Positions 1-7,539 of a stretch of DNA of 64,000 nucleotides are shown in pieces. The position numbers and the translations under genes are program-made. Positions within the stretch are counted from its first letter, which is position 1; every line of letters starts with the position of its first letter. A model generated the notes under the pieces. That model did no database searches. It had not been told where the DNA came from and saw only the letters and a program-made list of their open reading frames with translations. This stretch comes from Triops longicaudatus (taxonomy: Eukaryota; Arthropoda; Branchiopoda; Notostraca; Triopsidae). The DNA is taken from assembly GCA_022885665.1 (NCBI GenBank), contig JAGQDJ010000009.1, positions 124,001 to 188,000 on the forward strand. The letters run 5' to 3'.

Positions 1-66
<66 letters not shown>
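1..66. repeat. (TAT/ATT)n microsatellite at the window edge
   Basis: An uninterrupted run of TAT/ATT triplets fills the first 66 bases and probably continues to the left. It lies immediately before a splice acceptor (TTACAG at 81-86), so it is intronic to the first gene. Confidence 0.95.
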
Positions 67-67
<1 letters not shown>

Positions 68-86
68 TCATTCTGTTGTATTACAG

Positions 87-719
87 TGGTGTTGCTGCAG
101 ATCATGAGTCGTCGGAAAGTGAGGATAACATTAGTTGGTTGGGGATTATTAGGAACGTGAAACCAGTCGGTAAGTAACTTCTTTCTGTAAATGACGTCCT
201 AGAATAAAGTAATAAAAAAATTGTAACCGACAATTTTTCGGATTTAGAACTGTTGCCTGGAGTTAAAATTCACATTATCAATTTGCGGAATATGCCCTAT
301 TTGACGAGCGCGGAATTTTCCAACTTAATCCCAAGATTTGGAAAGAAGGATCTGGTTCAAGTCACGCTGCGGAGTAAGAGAGTGGAATCGGATACTTTCA
401 TCGCTGAAAGACACATGCACAAACTCCTGTTTGAAGAACTGGAGAAGTAATAAATTCACTTGCGAGCTTTATTCGATAACATTATAAAACGTTTCTGTTA
501 TATTGTGCTAGATACGGAGTACCCGGATTAAAGGACTGGCAAGGAAATCCAAAGGATACACTTGTGCTGTACGAAATGTCGAAAGTACCGCAGCTTCTAA
601 CCGTTATCTGCAGCAATGTCCATTTTGACCCGTACATGATGAGTGTCTGGCGAGCCTTACAACATCAAGTCCAATCGTTCAGCCCAGATGACCCGTACTG
701 GAATGAATGCAAGTGTTAA
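87..719 (+). CDS. 3' exons of an unrecognised protein-coding gene (5' partial)
   Basis: Three exons read through in one consistent frame: 87-169, 248-446 and 512-719. Acceptors are TTACAG, GATTTAG and GTGCTAG; donors are G|GTAAGT at 170 and AA|GTAATA at 447. The introns are 78 and 65 bases. The visible protein is 162 residues. It starts with an acidic Ser/Glu/Asp stretch (ESSESED) followed by NISWLGIIRN, continues through LLPGVKIHIINLRN and a charged helical region around EERHMHKLLFEELEKYGVPG (the first E stands for the preceding residue A), and ends DDPYWNECKC before TAA at 717-719. No family motif was recognised. Transcription converges on the ribonuclease gene at 1299. Codon 711-713 can also serve as a splice donor, which would extend the protein into exons to 1174. 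The 5' part lies outside the window. Confidence 0.65.
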
Positions 720-898
720 CTTTGTTTTCAACTTCCTTGAAGTTGATTACAATGTGATTTCTTAAGTTGTGCAAATTCTAATCACTTCAGAATTGTCTTA
801 ATCAAGAATATATTAATTTTTTTACTTGTGGTTATTCTCATAATCAGCGAGTTTCCGTGTTTTTATTTTCTGTTTAATTCAATTTCGATATTATTTAG

Positions 899-1174
899 CA
901 TAGGATACTATGCTGTCTCATGGGCGGCTGTGATTTCTCACGAGCTTTGGTCATTCCAACTTACGGAATTATCGCTGTGTCGGGAAGACTTGCGTCGCTT
1001 AGGAATAGAAATTTGCATGGTAAGTCATTTCTACTTTTGACTTATTCCGTGTGAGTTACCCAAGAGTCGCATGTGCAATAAAGAGATCTATTTGATTTCG
1101 TGATACAGTGCACTAAAATGGTCAACAAATGGACACTTTTTTTAAGGGAGAATGCCGTTAATACAATTGTGTAA
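899..1174 (+). CDS. Possible additional 3' exons of the first gene
   Basis: Exon 899-1019 follows the acceptor TTATTTAG and ends at a strong donor, ATG|GTAAGT. Exon 1109-1174 follows GATACAG and ends TAA. The first reads IGYYAVSWAAVISHELWSFQ then TELSLCREDLRRLGIEICM; the second reads CTKMVNKWTLFLRENAVNTI then V-stop. If the upstream exon ended at 712 (AA|GTGTTA), the phase matches exactly and the protein would be 222 residues in this window instead of 162. GTGTTA is a weak donor, so this may be an alternative end, a separate gene, or chance. An AATAAA at 1264-1269 would serve this longer form; an earlier AATAAA lies at 1077-1082 and would serve the short one. Confidence 0.35.
1077..1082 (+). 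terminator. Poly(A) signal AATAAA for the first gene
   Basis: A perfect AATAAA lies 358 bases after the TAA at 717-719 and falls inside the 1020-1108 intron of the longer model. Use of this site or of the one at 1264-1269 would separate the two transcript forms. Confidence 0.4.
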
Positions 1175-1298
1175 ACATGCAGAGTAGACATAATGACAAT
1201 AAGAACACGAAAGATTAGCACATTCTAAAAAACAACACTCCACTTTACAAAAGAAGAGTAAAAAATAAAAGTATTTAACGCAATAGGGCGTTCCATAT

Positions 1299-2463
1299 TT
1301 ACAACGTAAGCCACATGAGTCCATATATAAAATTCAAAAAATCTACAATATAAGGTCGTGAAAGAGGATTTTCTGATTCGGCACTAGGTTTACGATTATG
1401 CTTTGATCTGTACAGATAAAACAAAGTTTCTCTGTCAGGGTAGTGAATTGGTACGGTGGGAGGGCATCCTCCCAATAATCTGTCGTCAGGAACGGCCGAT
1501 TTTCCACAGTCAACCAGCTGTAATTTGACGTCCATACATAGTTTCAGTTCGGACAAATAATGTGACTCGCTTCGCTAAAGGGACAAATAGATGTTAGTGT
1601 ACAGAGAAGTAGCCAGATTTTTTTATTTATTTATTTATTTTTTACTTTATCGTAGATGCAATTGAGTTCCGGTTTCTTCTTTAAGTGAGCGTACAAGACA
1701 TTCCAAATTGTTGTCGCGTTGTATGTTGCATTGCTTGGTCTGATATTATTAAGTTGCAACACTTCACCAAGCTTAAAACGTTTTGCCTGCAGAAACAATG
1801 GCAAGACAGATCAATCTCGTCATCTAAAGAGATCGGGTTTCCTTACCCAAGCAAGTCCCTGACTGAAGTAAAGTTTTTCCGAACCCAAATCTGGGTGCAA
1901 CGCAGCACATGTCCCATGTTTAGCCCATTCGTGTTCCCATAAGGAATCCTCAGCTGCTCCTCCATGCAGGTTGGGCCATGAGTAAGTCAAGTCGGAAAGA
2001 ATGTTTGAAACTGCGTTTAGGTCGAATTTCCATGTGTTGTTGCAAAAATTAGGTCCTTCAGATCCGTTCATCGATGGCCTTTACGAAAAAAGTAATTATA
2101 ACAAATATTACTCAATTTGAAACGAACTTATCCCATACCATACGCCGTGAATGGTCCACAGCTGCTTGTTTATGGGAAGATCACAAGTGTGGTCCGGATT
2201 TTCTGCCTTCCACTCTATACAGCTTGTAACTGGCCATTGCATAGCAAAAACTAAGCTGTTCCAATCATAGAAAGATCTGACTCGGCTTCTATGTTTATAC
2301 TGTATATGTTTCCACCTTGCTCTCCTTGAAATTGGAGTAAGTATTAAATATTTAGAAAGCTTCAATAAGATGAATGGGCTTACCATATTCTACCAGCAAT
2401 AAAGCCTAGAGTTATGAACACTAACAAGCTAATTAAAAATCTGGATCTTTGGCTGGTTTGCAT
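1299..2463 (-). CDS. Secreted/lysosomal ribonuclease T2
   Basis: Five exons, all in phase: 2463-2384, 2324-2139, 2078-1847, 1786-1646 and 1574-1299, giving 304 residues. Residues 1-26 are a signal peptide (MQTSQRSRFLISLLVFITLG and on). The T2-family active-site segment CAS I is WTIHGVW with catalytic His86. CAS II is LWEHEWAKHGTC with His138, Glu139, Lys142, His143 and Cys146. The WPN segment at 123-125 and the C-terminal ELKLCMD...LVDC block are also typical. By family knowledge the enzyme cleaves single-stranded RNA through a 2',3'-cyclic phosphate in the secretory or lysosomal space; all catalytic residues are present. Introns are 59, 60, 60 and 71 bases. NGS, NNT and NAT sequons suggest glycosylation. 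The start ATG has context TAAATG and precedes the only signal peptide. Unusual: a basic segment directly after the signal peptide, and a hydrophobic last stretch (FLNFIYGLMWLTL). Confidence 0.95.
1621..1643. repeat. (TTTA)n tract in a ribonuclease T2 intron
   Basis: T-rich TTTA repeats sit at the donor side of the last intron of the minus-strand ribonuclease gene and may affect assembly or splicing but not coding. Confidence 0.7.
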
Positions 2464-2750
2464 TTAACACGATTAACACAGTTCCTTTTCCAAAACAACC
2501 CTGACACAATGCTTTTTAATTTTTATGCACTTTGTTGGTTTAGCAAAAGCTTCTTTGTTGCAGCTTCGTCTGTTTAGGGTTCCACGAGGCGGAGCATTTC
2601 CTTCTTGCCTATGACGTCGTGGATCTCAATGCACCGCCCTCGGTACTTGGATATACAGTACTAGGATTACAGTATCCCTGAAGTCAGGTACAAGTACGCT
2701 CGAAACGAGCGCCAGGTGTAAATTTCTGTTGCAAATTTGTTCGGAAAAAA
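2464..2750. promoter_or_regulatory. Intergenic gap between divergent genes
   Basis: These 287 bases separate the ribonuclease T2 start (minus strand) from the ATG at 2751 (plus strand), so they should hold both promoters if both genes are expressed. I see no clear TATA box. The assignment rests only on position. Confidence 0.35.
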
Positions 2751-3206
2751 ATGTTTACTTTGATGAAATATAGGCTACCGCGCTTTGTTCGATTTTCGAC
2801 TCGTTAAGAAACACTTGGAAAACTTAGAGATGCTGCGATCCATGAAAAAGCGGGCAAAACGGTGAAGAGGGCTCGCAATTTTTTCGACGTCAACAGCAAG
2901 CACGCCTTTGGCACAGTTCTCAGCTTATTCGTGTATACCGGATTGGTCGTTTTGGTATAAGAGCTGGCCGTTTTCACGCGTCCCCTCATATCTAGACAAC
3001 AGATTTGAGCGTCGCGCCAATTTAGCCATTCTGACCGCTAGGTGGCTATGCAATGCTTGGGTTAGGCTGGGGAAGCAAAACATCTTGTGTGCGCGCTGGA
3101 TCATACAGTCCGTTTCATTGCTAAAGCTCAGCTGTAAGCTCTGACAGCCTCCAGAGAAGAAGTGTTGTGGGCACCTCATCGAAAGGGAAATATGTGACAT
3201 GGGATG
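2751..3206 (+). pseudogene. 5' part of a damaged gene with a mitochondrial-type N-terminus
   Basis: An ATG at 2751 opens a basic presequence-like stretch (MFTLMKYRLPRFVRFSTR) that hits TAA at 2805. The same frame resumes at once and stays open as ETLGKLRDAAIHEKAGKTVK and on to FGTVLSLFVYTGLVVL, a probable membrane segment, before a donor-like TTG|GTATAAG near 2960. A further exon candidate, 3153-3206, follows CTCCAG, reads RRSVVGTSSKGKYVTWDEE and ends at GTGAGT. The in-frame stop may mean a pseudogene, a null allele or a base error. The family was not recognised. The segment is placed with the exons at 4285-4869 because strand and phase fit, but this joining is inference. Confidence 0.35.
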
Positions 3207-3633
3207 AAGAAGTGAGTTTTTCCAGTATTGATGAACTCAACAGGAATATAGTCCAAAACAACAAACTGCCAAGTCGGTGTCCATTCATAGTATCCAAGTC
3301 GGTGTATCAATTCCATTGGGGTACTTGTATCCGTTCTTCATTACACGGAGTTCCTGACAATTTTTTGGTTCGTTCTAGGATTCAGTTATTCTAAACGACA
3401 TGAGCTAATCTTATCCGTACTACACTGAAATGTGTTTGTGCAAAATGTTTGGCTTATTATCCAGTTCCTGATCCCTAAGCTCTAGTGGCAATTGGTCAAG
3501 CAAGTGGCCAAATTTTGCTGAAAGCTTACTAGGTACAAGTGACCCAGAAACCGGGTGTACGCGAATACCGTAAGTTTGCGAATTTATTGATCCTTTTTTA
3601 AAACCAATGGCTTCTGACCCACATTATGCTTGT

Positions 3634-3865
3634 AGATAGGTTCTTCCCCATTCTTATAGGATCATCTAGATTTTGACTGTCGATTTTTTTTCAATTAAAC
3701 TGTGTATATTGGCGTGCCAAATGAGTTTTTGCGGAAGGCCCGGATGTTAGAGAGACCCCTCGTATAAGAGAACGGGTTGTTGCAGATAGTTTCTTCCCGA
3801 TTCTTATAAGTTCATCTAGATTTTGACTATCGATTTTTTTCAATTAAACTGTGTATATTGGCGTG
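3634..3865. repeat. Two-copy direct repeat (~82 bases each)
   Basis: Copies at 3634-3716 and 3785-3865 share GATAG-TTCTTCCC-ATTCTTATA, then CATCTAGATTTTGACT and CAATTAAACTGTGTATATTG, with only scattered substitutions. The offset is about 150 bases, so this may be two units of a satellite or a local duplication. It lies in the presumed long intron of the damaged gene. Confidence 0.85.
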
Positions 3866-3874
3866 AAAATGAAT

Positions 3875-4030
3875 TATTGTTATGATGATGATTATTATTT
3901 TTATTATTACTACTACTATTACTACTACTTTTTTTCATTCTACTTTCTCTATTGCCTTTCGTATTACTTACTGATATGATTACTATTAATATTAATATTA
4001 CTATCATTATTAATATTATTATTATTAAAT
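3875..4030. repeat. Degenerate ATT/ACT/ATG triplet-rich tract
   Basis: Imperfect runs of ATT, ATG and ACT triplets (for example ATTACTACTACTATTACTAC) extend over about 150 bases directly after the direct repeat. This looks like a decayed microsatellite. Confidence 0.75.
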
Positions 4031-4284
4031 GTGTTATTACTACACTGCAGTTTGACGTTTTGCTTCTCTAAGCTTCCGGAATCTTTTCAAATTTGGTTTC
4101 TCACTCTTCTCTGAAAATGTCGACCATTAAGTGCTAAATGTGAATAGCAAAACTTCAAAAGTTTTCGCGTTGCGTGTAAAAAATTTCTCTTCGATAGGTT
4201 TTCAATATTTCTGGGACCTAAATTAAGCCTAAGCTTATATATCTCAAGCCTTGTGAAATAGTAACTAAATACCTTTTTTCTTAG

Positions 4285-4869
4285 ATAACTACTCCGTACG
4301 GTGCAGAAAGGACTCAGAAAGGAATCGAACAAAAGTTGCTTCCGTCCGTGAAAGTGCTAAGAAACCCACCTGAGTTTACCCAAATCGAAGAAGCTATCGA
4401 AAGAGCAATGACAACGCATACCAACAGCAATAGAAGCTTGAAGGAGCCATTGAGCGATGCCGGTAGTGACAGTGGCGCCAGTGGCTCCAGCCGAACCAGT
4501 ATCGAAGAAGTTCGCCTCTCCGGTTTTTGTGACTGAAAACTCCAACGATTCGATGCCTAAAAGCCGTCACATGTTGGAAAGCTTTTCCAATCTAACGAGG
4601 CTGTGGAGCCTATTCATAAGCAATTGGTTACAATTGACCCCGATTTACTGCGTCCTAGAGCCATTACGAAGAAATGGGACCCTGTAAGTTGAGCTTCGTC
4701 CTACGTTGCACATTTTTAACATTTTTAGTATTTTATTTTAATATTTTGCTTTACTTTTTAGACAGCGTTGCTGAACTACTTGTACAAAATCATGACACCT
4801 GTTCCGTTTGACGCTTCTGGAGAACAATATACAAGCATCGAAGGCTACTTGGACAAACTACCCACCTGA
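4285..4869 (+). pseudogene. 3' exons of the damaged gene, with frame breaks and a poly(A) signal
   Basis: Exon 4285-4683 follows CTTTTTTCTTAG and ends at CCT|GTAAGT; exon 4762-4869 follows ACTTTTAG and ends CCACCTGA. The first exon begins ITTPYGAERTQKGIEQKLLP in one frame. The reading that looks coding then moves to the +1 frame (VVTVAPVAPAEPVSKKFASP) and returns to the first (HVGKLFQSNEAVEP, then HKQLVTIDPDLLRPRAITKK). The first frame has stops at about 4534 and 4552, so either two indels or an unrecognised short intron lies here. The last exon reads TALLNYLYKIMTPVPFDASG and on to YLDKLPT-stop in phase. AATAAA follows at 4918. The family is not recognised. Damage could be true decay or sequence error. 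Confidence 0.45.
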
Positions 4870-4917
4870 AAACGCACAAACACGTTCTGGAAAGCTGTCC
4901 AAGTAACTTTTGCCTAC

Positions 4918-4923
4918 GAATAA
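4918..4923 (+). terminator. Poly(A) signal AATAAA
   Basis: It lies 48 bases after the TGA at 4867-4869, a normal distance for the end of a eukaryotic transcript, and supports 4762-4869 being a genuine or once-genuine last exon. Confidence 0.5.
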
Positions 4924-5255
4924 ACGTTGAAAAATAATGCTAATTATGCCACTAGGAAAGTGGAATTGACATTAGGAAACACACGTGGAAGAGTGTTTCC
5001 GTAACTGGTGGTGAGCATGCGTCCAGGATTTGTACCGAGTTATAACTTTTCGCACCAACGAACATTCAACCTAAGGTAAAAGGAGACTTTATCTTTTTAT
5101 TTATCGATTTTATTACTATAATTTTTTATAAAGGTTCACGCATCTCCGGATCGGTATCATACGTCTCCGGAACTTTCAAAAATACTATTAGGTATTTGTG
5201 TATTGGGGTGCGTGAAAAAGCACCACGATTTTTTTTTACAGAAGAAAAGTACTTG

Positions 5256-6060
5256 TCATAAAATTTCTAGCGAATTAGTCGTGCTTGACAGCGACAAATC
5301 CACGGTAGTAATTTTATTTCTGCCAATAAAAGTTTGTTGTACTGGATCAATTATTATCGTACTTATTAATTTTATTGGAATTACAAAGATTATGGTAATT
5401 CTGATGTAACCTAATTAACCGACATGTCTGCAATTTGGAAATTAAGGTATGCACATTGTCAGCCTCGACGAGAGGATTCCGAATCTGTAAGAATTATTGT
5501 GCTAGCCCTTCAAATAAGCGAGAAAACTGAGCTTGAATATGAAATTATGCCCTGAGGGCGTCTCAGGAGCCAAAAAATTTGAAATCCCATAAAGAATACC
5601 ATGGGAAAAAGTGCGATGCACGATGCCAGCATCATGCTTTTCGATGTCTCGTTCACCCTTTCCTATCCTTTTTCCTGCTTCCTATGCTGTTTTCCAGTGA
5701 TACCCTTGGTAATCCCATTTTATTGGGATATACCAGGTACCATTTAAAGCAGGACAGGGCATAGTCAGAGGCTTCGCCTTTGAAAAACCAAACCGTAGAC
5801 ACGGGGAATCGAACCCACATCCTCACGATCCCAATACTAGGACTAAGACCGCTCGGCCAAAACACCTTATAATCGAAGAACAAAAACACATGTATAAACT
5901 CAAGACATAGATTTTTGAAACAACAGTCTCCATTAATGGAGTCGTGGCTTACCTTACTGATTATTTGTTTTAAATACCAAAAAATCCGGTGGTTTGTTAC
6001 CTAAGTAACTTGTCATAGATGCTAACCAGTACTGTTCTTTGATTATTTCTAGACTTATTT
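5256..6060 (-). CDS. Candidate terminal exons of an unrecognised minus-strand gene
   Basis: Exon 6060-5958 follows CCTGACAG, reads ISLEIIKEQYWLASMTSYLG then NKPPDFLVFKTNN, and ends CA|GTAAGG. The next candidate exon, 5319-5256, follows TTTTATTGGCAG, completes the split codon in phase (Q) and reads NKITTVDLSLSSTTNSLEIL-stop. The 638-base intron contains the tRNA-like repeat. Upstream of 6060 the same frame has stops and no partner exon could be fixed, so the gene may be partly decayed. No family was recognised. Opposite this, the plus strand also offers an exon-like stretch at 5241-5302, which lowers confidence. Confidence 0.3.
5791..5866 (-). repeat. tRNA-derived element with intact pol III A and B boxes (SINE-like)
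   Basis: On the minus strand the A box TGGCCGAGCGG (5859-5849) and the B box GGTTCGATTCC (5815-5805) match the tRNA promoter consensus at normal spacing. Between them is a long variable-arm-like stretch (ATCGTGAGGAT), as in Ser/Leu-type tRNAs. The acceptor strands do not pair (GGTGTTT against TGTCTAC) and the T stem is poor, so this is not a working tRNA gene. A tRNA-derived SINE head or tRNA pseudogene fits best. Confidence 0.6.
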
Positions 6061-6528
6061 CTGTCAGGACGTTTGTTCAAAATAAAGTACTATAGTCAAC
6101 ACTTAAGGTTCAGGCAAATTTCTATGTATTACGACGTACAGAACATTTTCAAGTTATTCCAATCGATGAGTTTGGAAATACAGGAATCTTATTGCATACA
6201 AAATATGAGGAATCTCCTTGAATGTCGTCCGTAAATTGGTATTGAATTTATGAACTCAAACTTGAATAAAATAACAACAAAAATTACACATTCACTACAC
6301 TGCTTCACATCTCATAGGCAAGAGTTAACATTAGTAATACTAAGTAAAATAAAACAGGATTCTAGTTAAATCAGTATAAATACATTGACAATCAGCACAA
6401 CAAAGCGCTTTGCATTCCTTTCGTTATTTGAAATATAAATGTTACTTATGGTATGTTGATCGTTCACGTGTCATTTATGAAGACTACAGCTGTTCATTTA
6501 TTATTTCTTAGAATTCTTTCAGGTAGGG

Positions 6529-6702
6529 AACAGGGGCGCAGCGAAGGGGGGGAGGGGGGCACCCCCCGAAATTATTTTCTTGTGTGCAAGTAAGCTCAGT
6601 GGCAGCATCAAGAAAAAGTTCTCGCCCCCCCCCNCCCCCCCCCCCCCGAAAAAAACACACACAGACACACACACGCAAAAAATTCCTGGCTGCGCCCCTG
6701 TT
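6529..6702. mobile_element. MITE-like element with terminal inverted repeats
   Basis: The left end AACAGGGGCGCAGC and the right end GCTGCGCCCCTGTT are near-perfect inverted repeats enclosing about 170 bases with no ORF worth calling. The interior has C-rich and CA-rich tracts and one N at 6634. Ends of this type occur in non-autonomous DNA transposons. A clean target-site duplication could not be fixed. Confidence 0.55.
6624..6647. repeat. Poly(C) tract interrupted by N
   Basis: A run of C with a single undetermined base at 6634 marks a place where the sequence length is unreliable. Confidence 0.9.
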
Positions 6703-6828
6703 CGCAGGTTCACTGCTTTTTAGAAGTGATAAAAATAGGCTAACTGCGAAACAAATGTTGGGTATTCACGTAGTTTTCTATTAAAAAAAATAGACTTATC
6801 TGAACATGTAATTGTAACTTTTTATATT

Positions 6829-6858
6829 TTAACGTTCTCCATTAAAGGAGAACGTTAA
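6829..6858. repeat. Perfect inverted repeat (12-base stem, 6-base loop)
   Basis: TTAACGTTCTCC, then ATTAAA, then GGAGAACGTTAA form a perfect hairpin. It lies in the intron region of the minus-strand exon candidates. No known structured RNA class was recognised. Confidence 0.8.
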
Positions 6859-6917
6859 TTTCACTTTTAATTTCATGTATGATAAATGTTTTAATAAGCC
6901 AGAAAATTGCATGTCTT

Positions 6918-7236
6918 CTATTGAGTATCAGGTAAGCGTGCATTAGAGTTTGCCTTAAAAAACAAATAAATAAATGAACAAAATACGTCGATTGTCACTT
7001 ACAGTGTCCTTGGAATCGTGACCGAGTTTGTTTTTTTTATGTGCACAACAACAATATTTAGAAAACGACAACATTAAAAACTTGAGCGCTGCTTGATCAC
7101 ATAAAAAACACAACGTCATACTGAAGTATTCACGGTGCTTCTGAATCCAACTCCGAAAGCCCATTTTCGGCGCACGTTTTACAACCTTCCAATCCGCGTA
7201 ATCAACTGCGGCACAAATTCCATTCTGCCATAATAC
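6918..7236 (-). CDS. Candidate exons of an unrecognised minus-strand gene
   Basis: Exon 7236-7003 follows AAGCAAGTAG and is open for 78 codons. It includes LWQNGICAAVDYADWKVVKR, then APKMGFRSWIQKHREYFSMT and a hydrophobic/Cys-rich part, and ends GACACT|GTAAGT. With a 49-base intron it joins 6953-6918 (ANSNARLPDTQ-stop) in phase. The intron is shorter than those of the ribonuclease gene, so the true partner may instead be the exons below 6060, with the inverted-repeat element inside the intron. Just upstream (7260-7330) the minus strand again looks coding (RRHLFEEKTKLNLIESCRLG) but cannot be joined in phase. The family is not recognised and decay is possible. Confidence 0.3.
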
Positions 7237-7451
7237 CTACTTGCTTGCACGAAAAATGAAATAAAGATAAGTTACTTTCCTAGTCGACAAGACTCAATCA
7301 AATTTAGCTTCGTCTTTTCTTCAAAAAGATGACGTCTTTGGAATAAAAAAATATTCGCGGAGAGTAGCGCGCAGTATTTATATTCAAATTTTTAATTAAT
7401 CCTCCTGAGGCGCGATCAATTCAACAAGCGACGCGAAGATCTTCTAAATAA

Positions 7452-7452
7452 T

Positions 7453-7538
<86 letters not shown>
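7452..7538. repeat. (AAT)n microsatellite
   Basis: About 29 uninterrupted AAT units. It marks the boundary between the gene-dense left edge and the gene-poor stretch to its right. Confidence 0.95.

Positions 7539-7539
<1 letters not shown>

Noticed and set aside
5791..5866. Functional tRNA gene
   Set aside because: The pol III boxes are present, but the acceptor stem does not pair and the T stem is poor, so it was called a tRNA-derived repeat instead.
6913..7060. Plus-strand exon pair (MSSIEYQ|GTAAGC ... TTACAG|CPWNRDRV)
   Set aside because: The same signals read better as the mirror of a minus-strand donor and acceptor around an open 78-codon exon.
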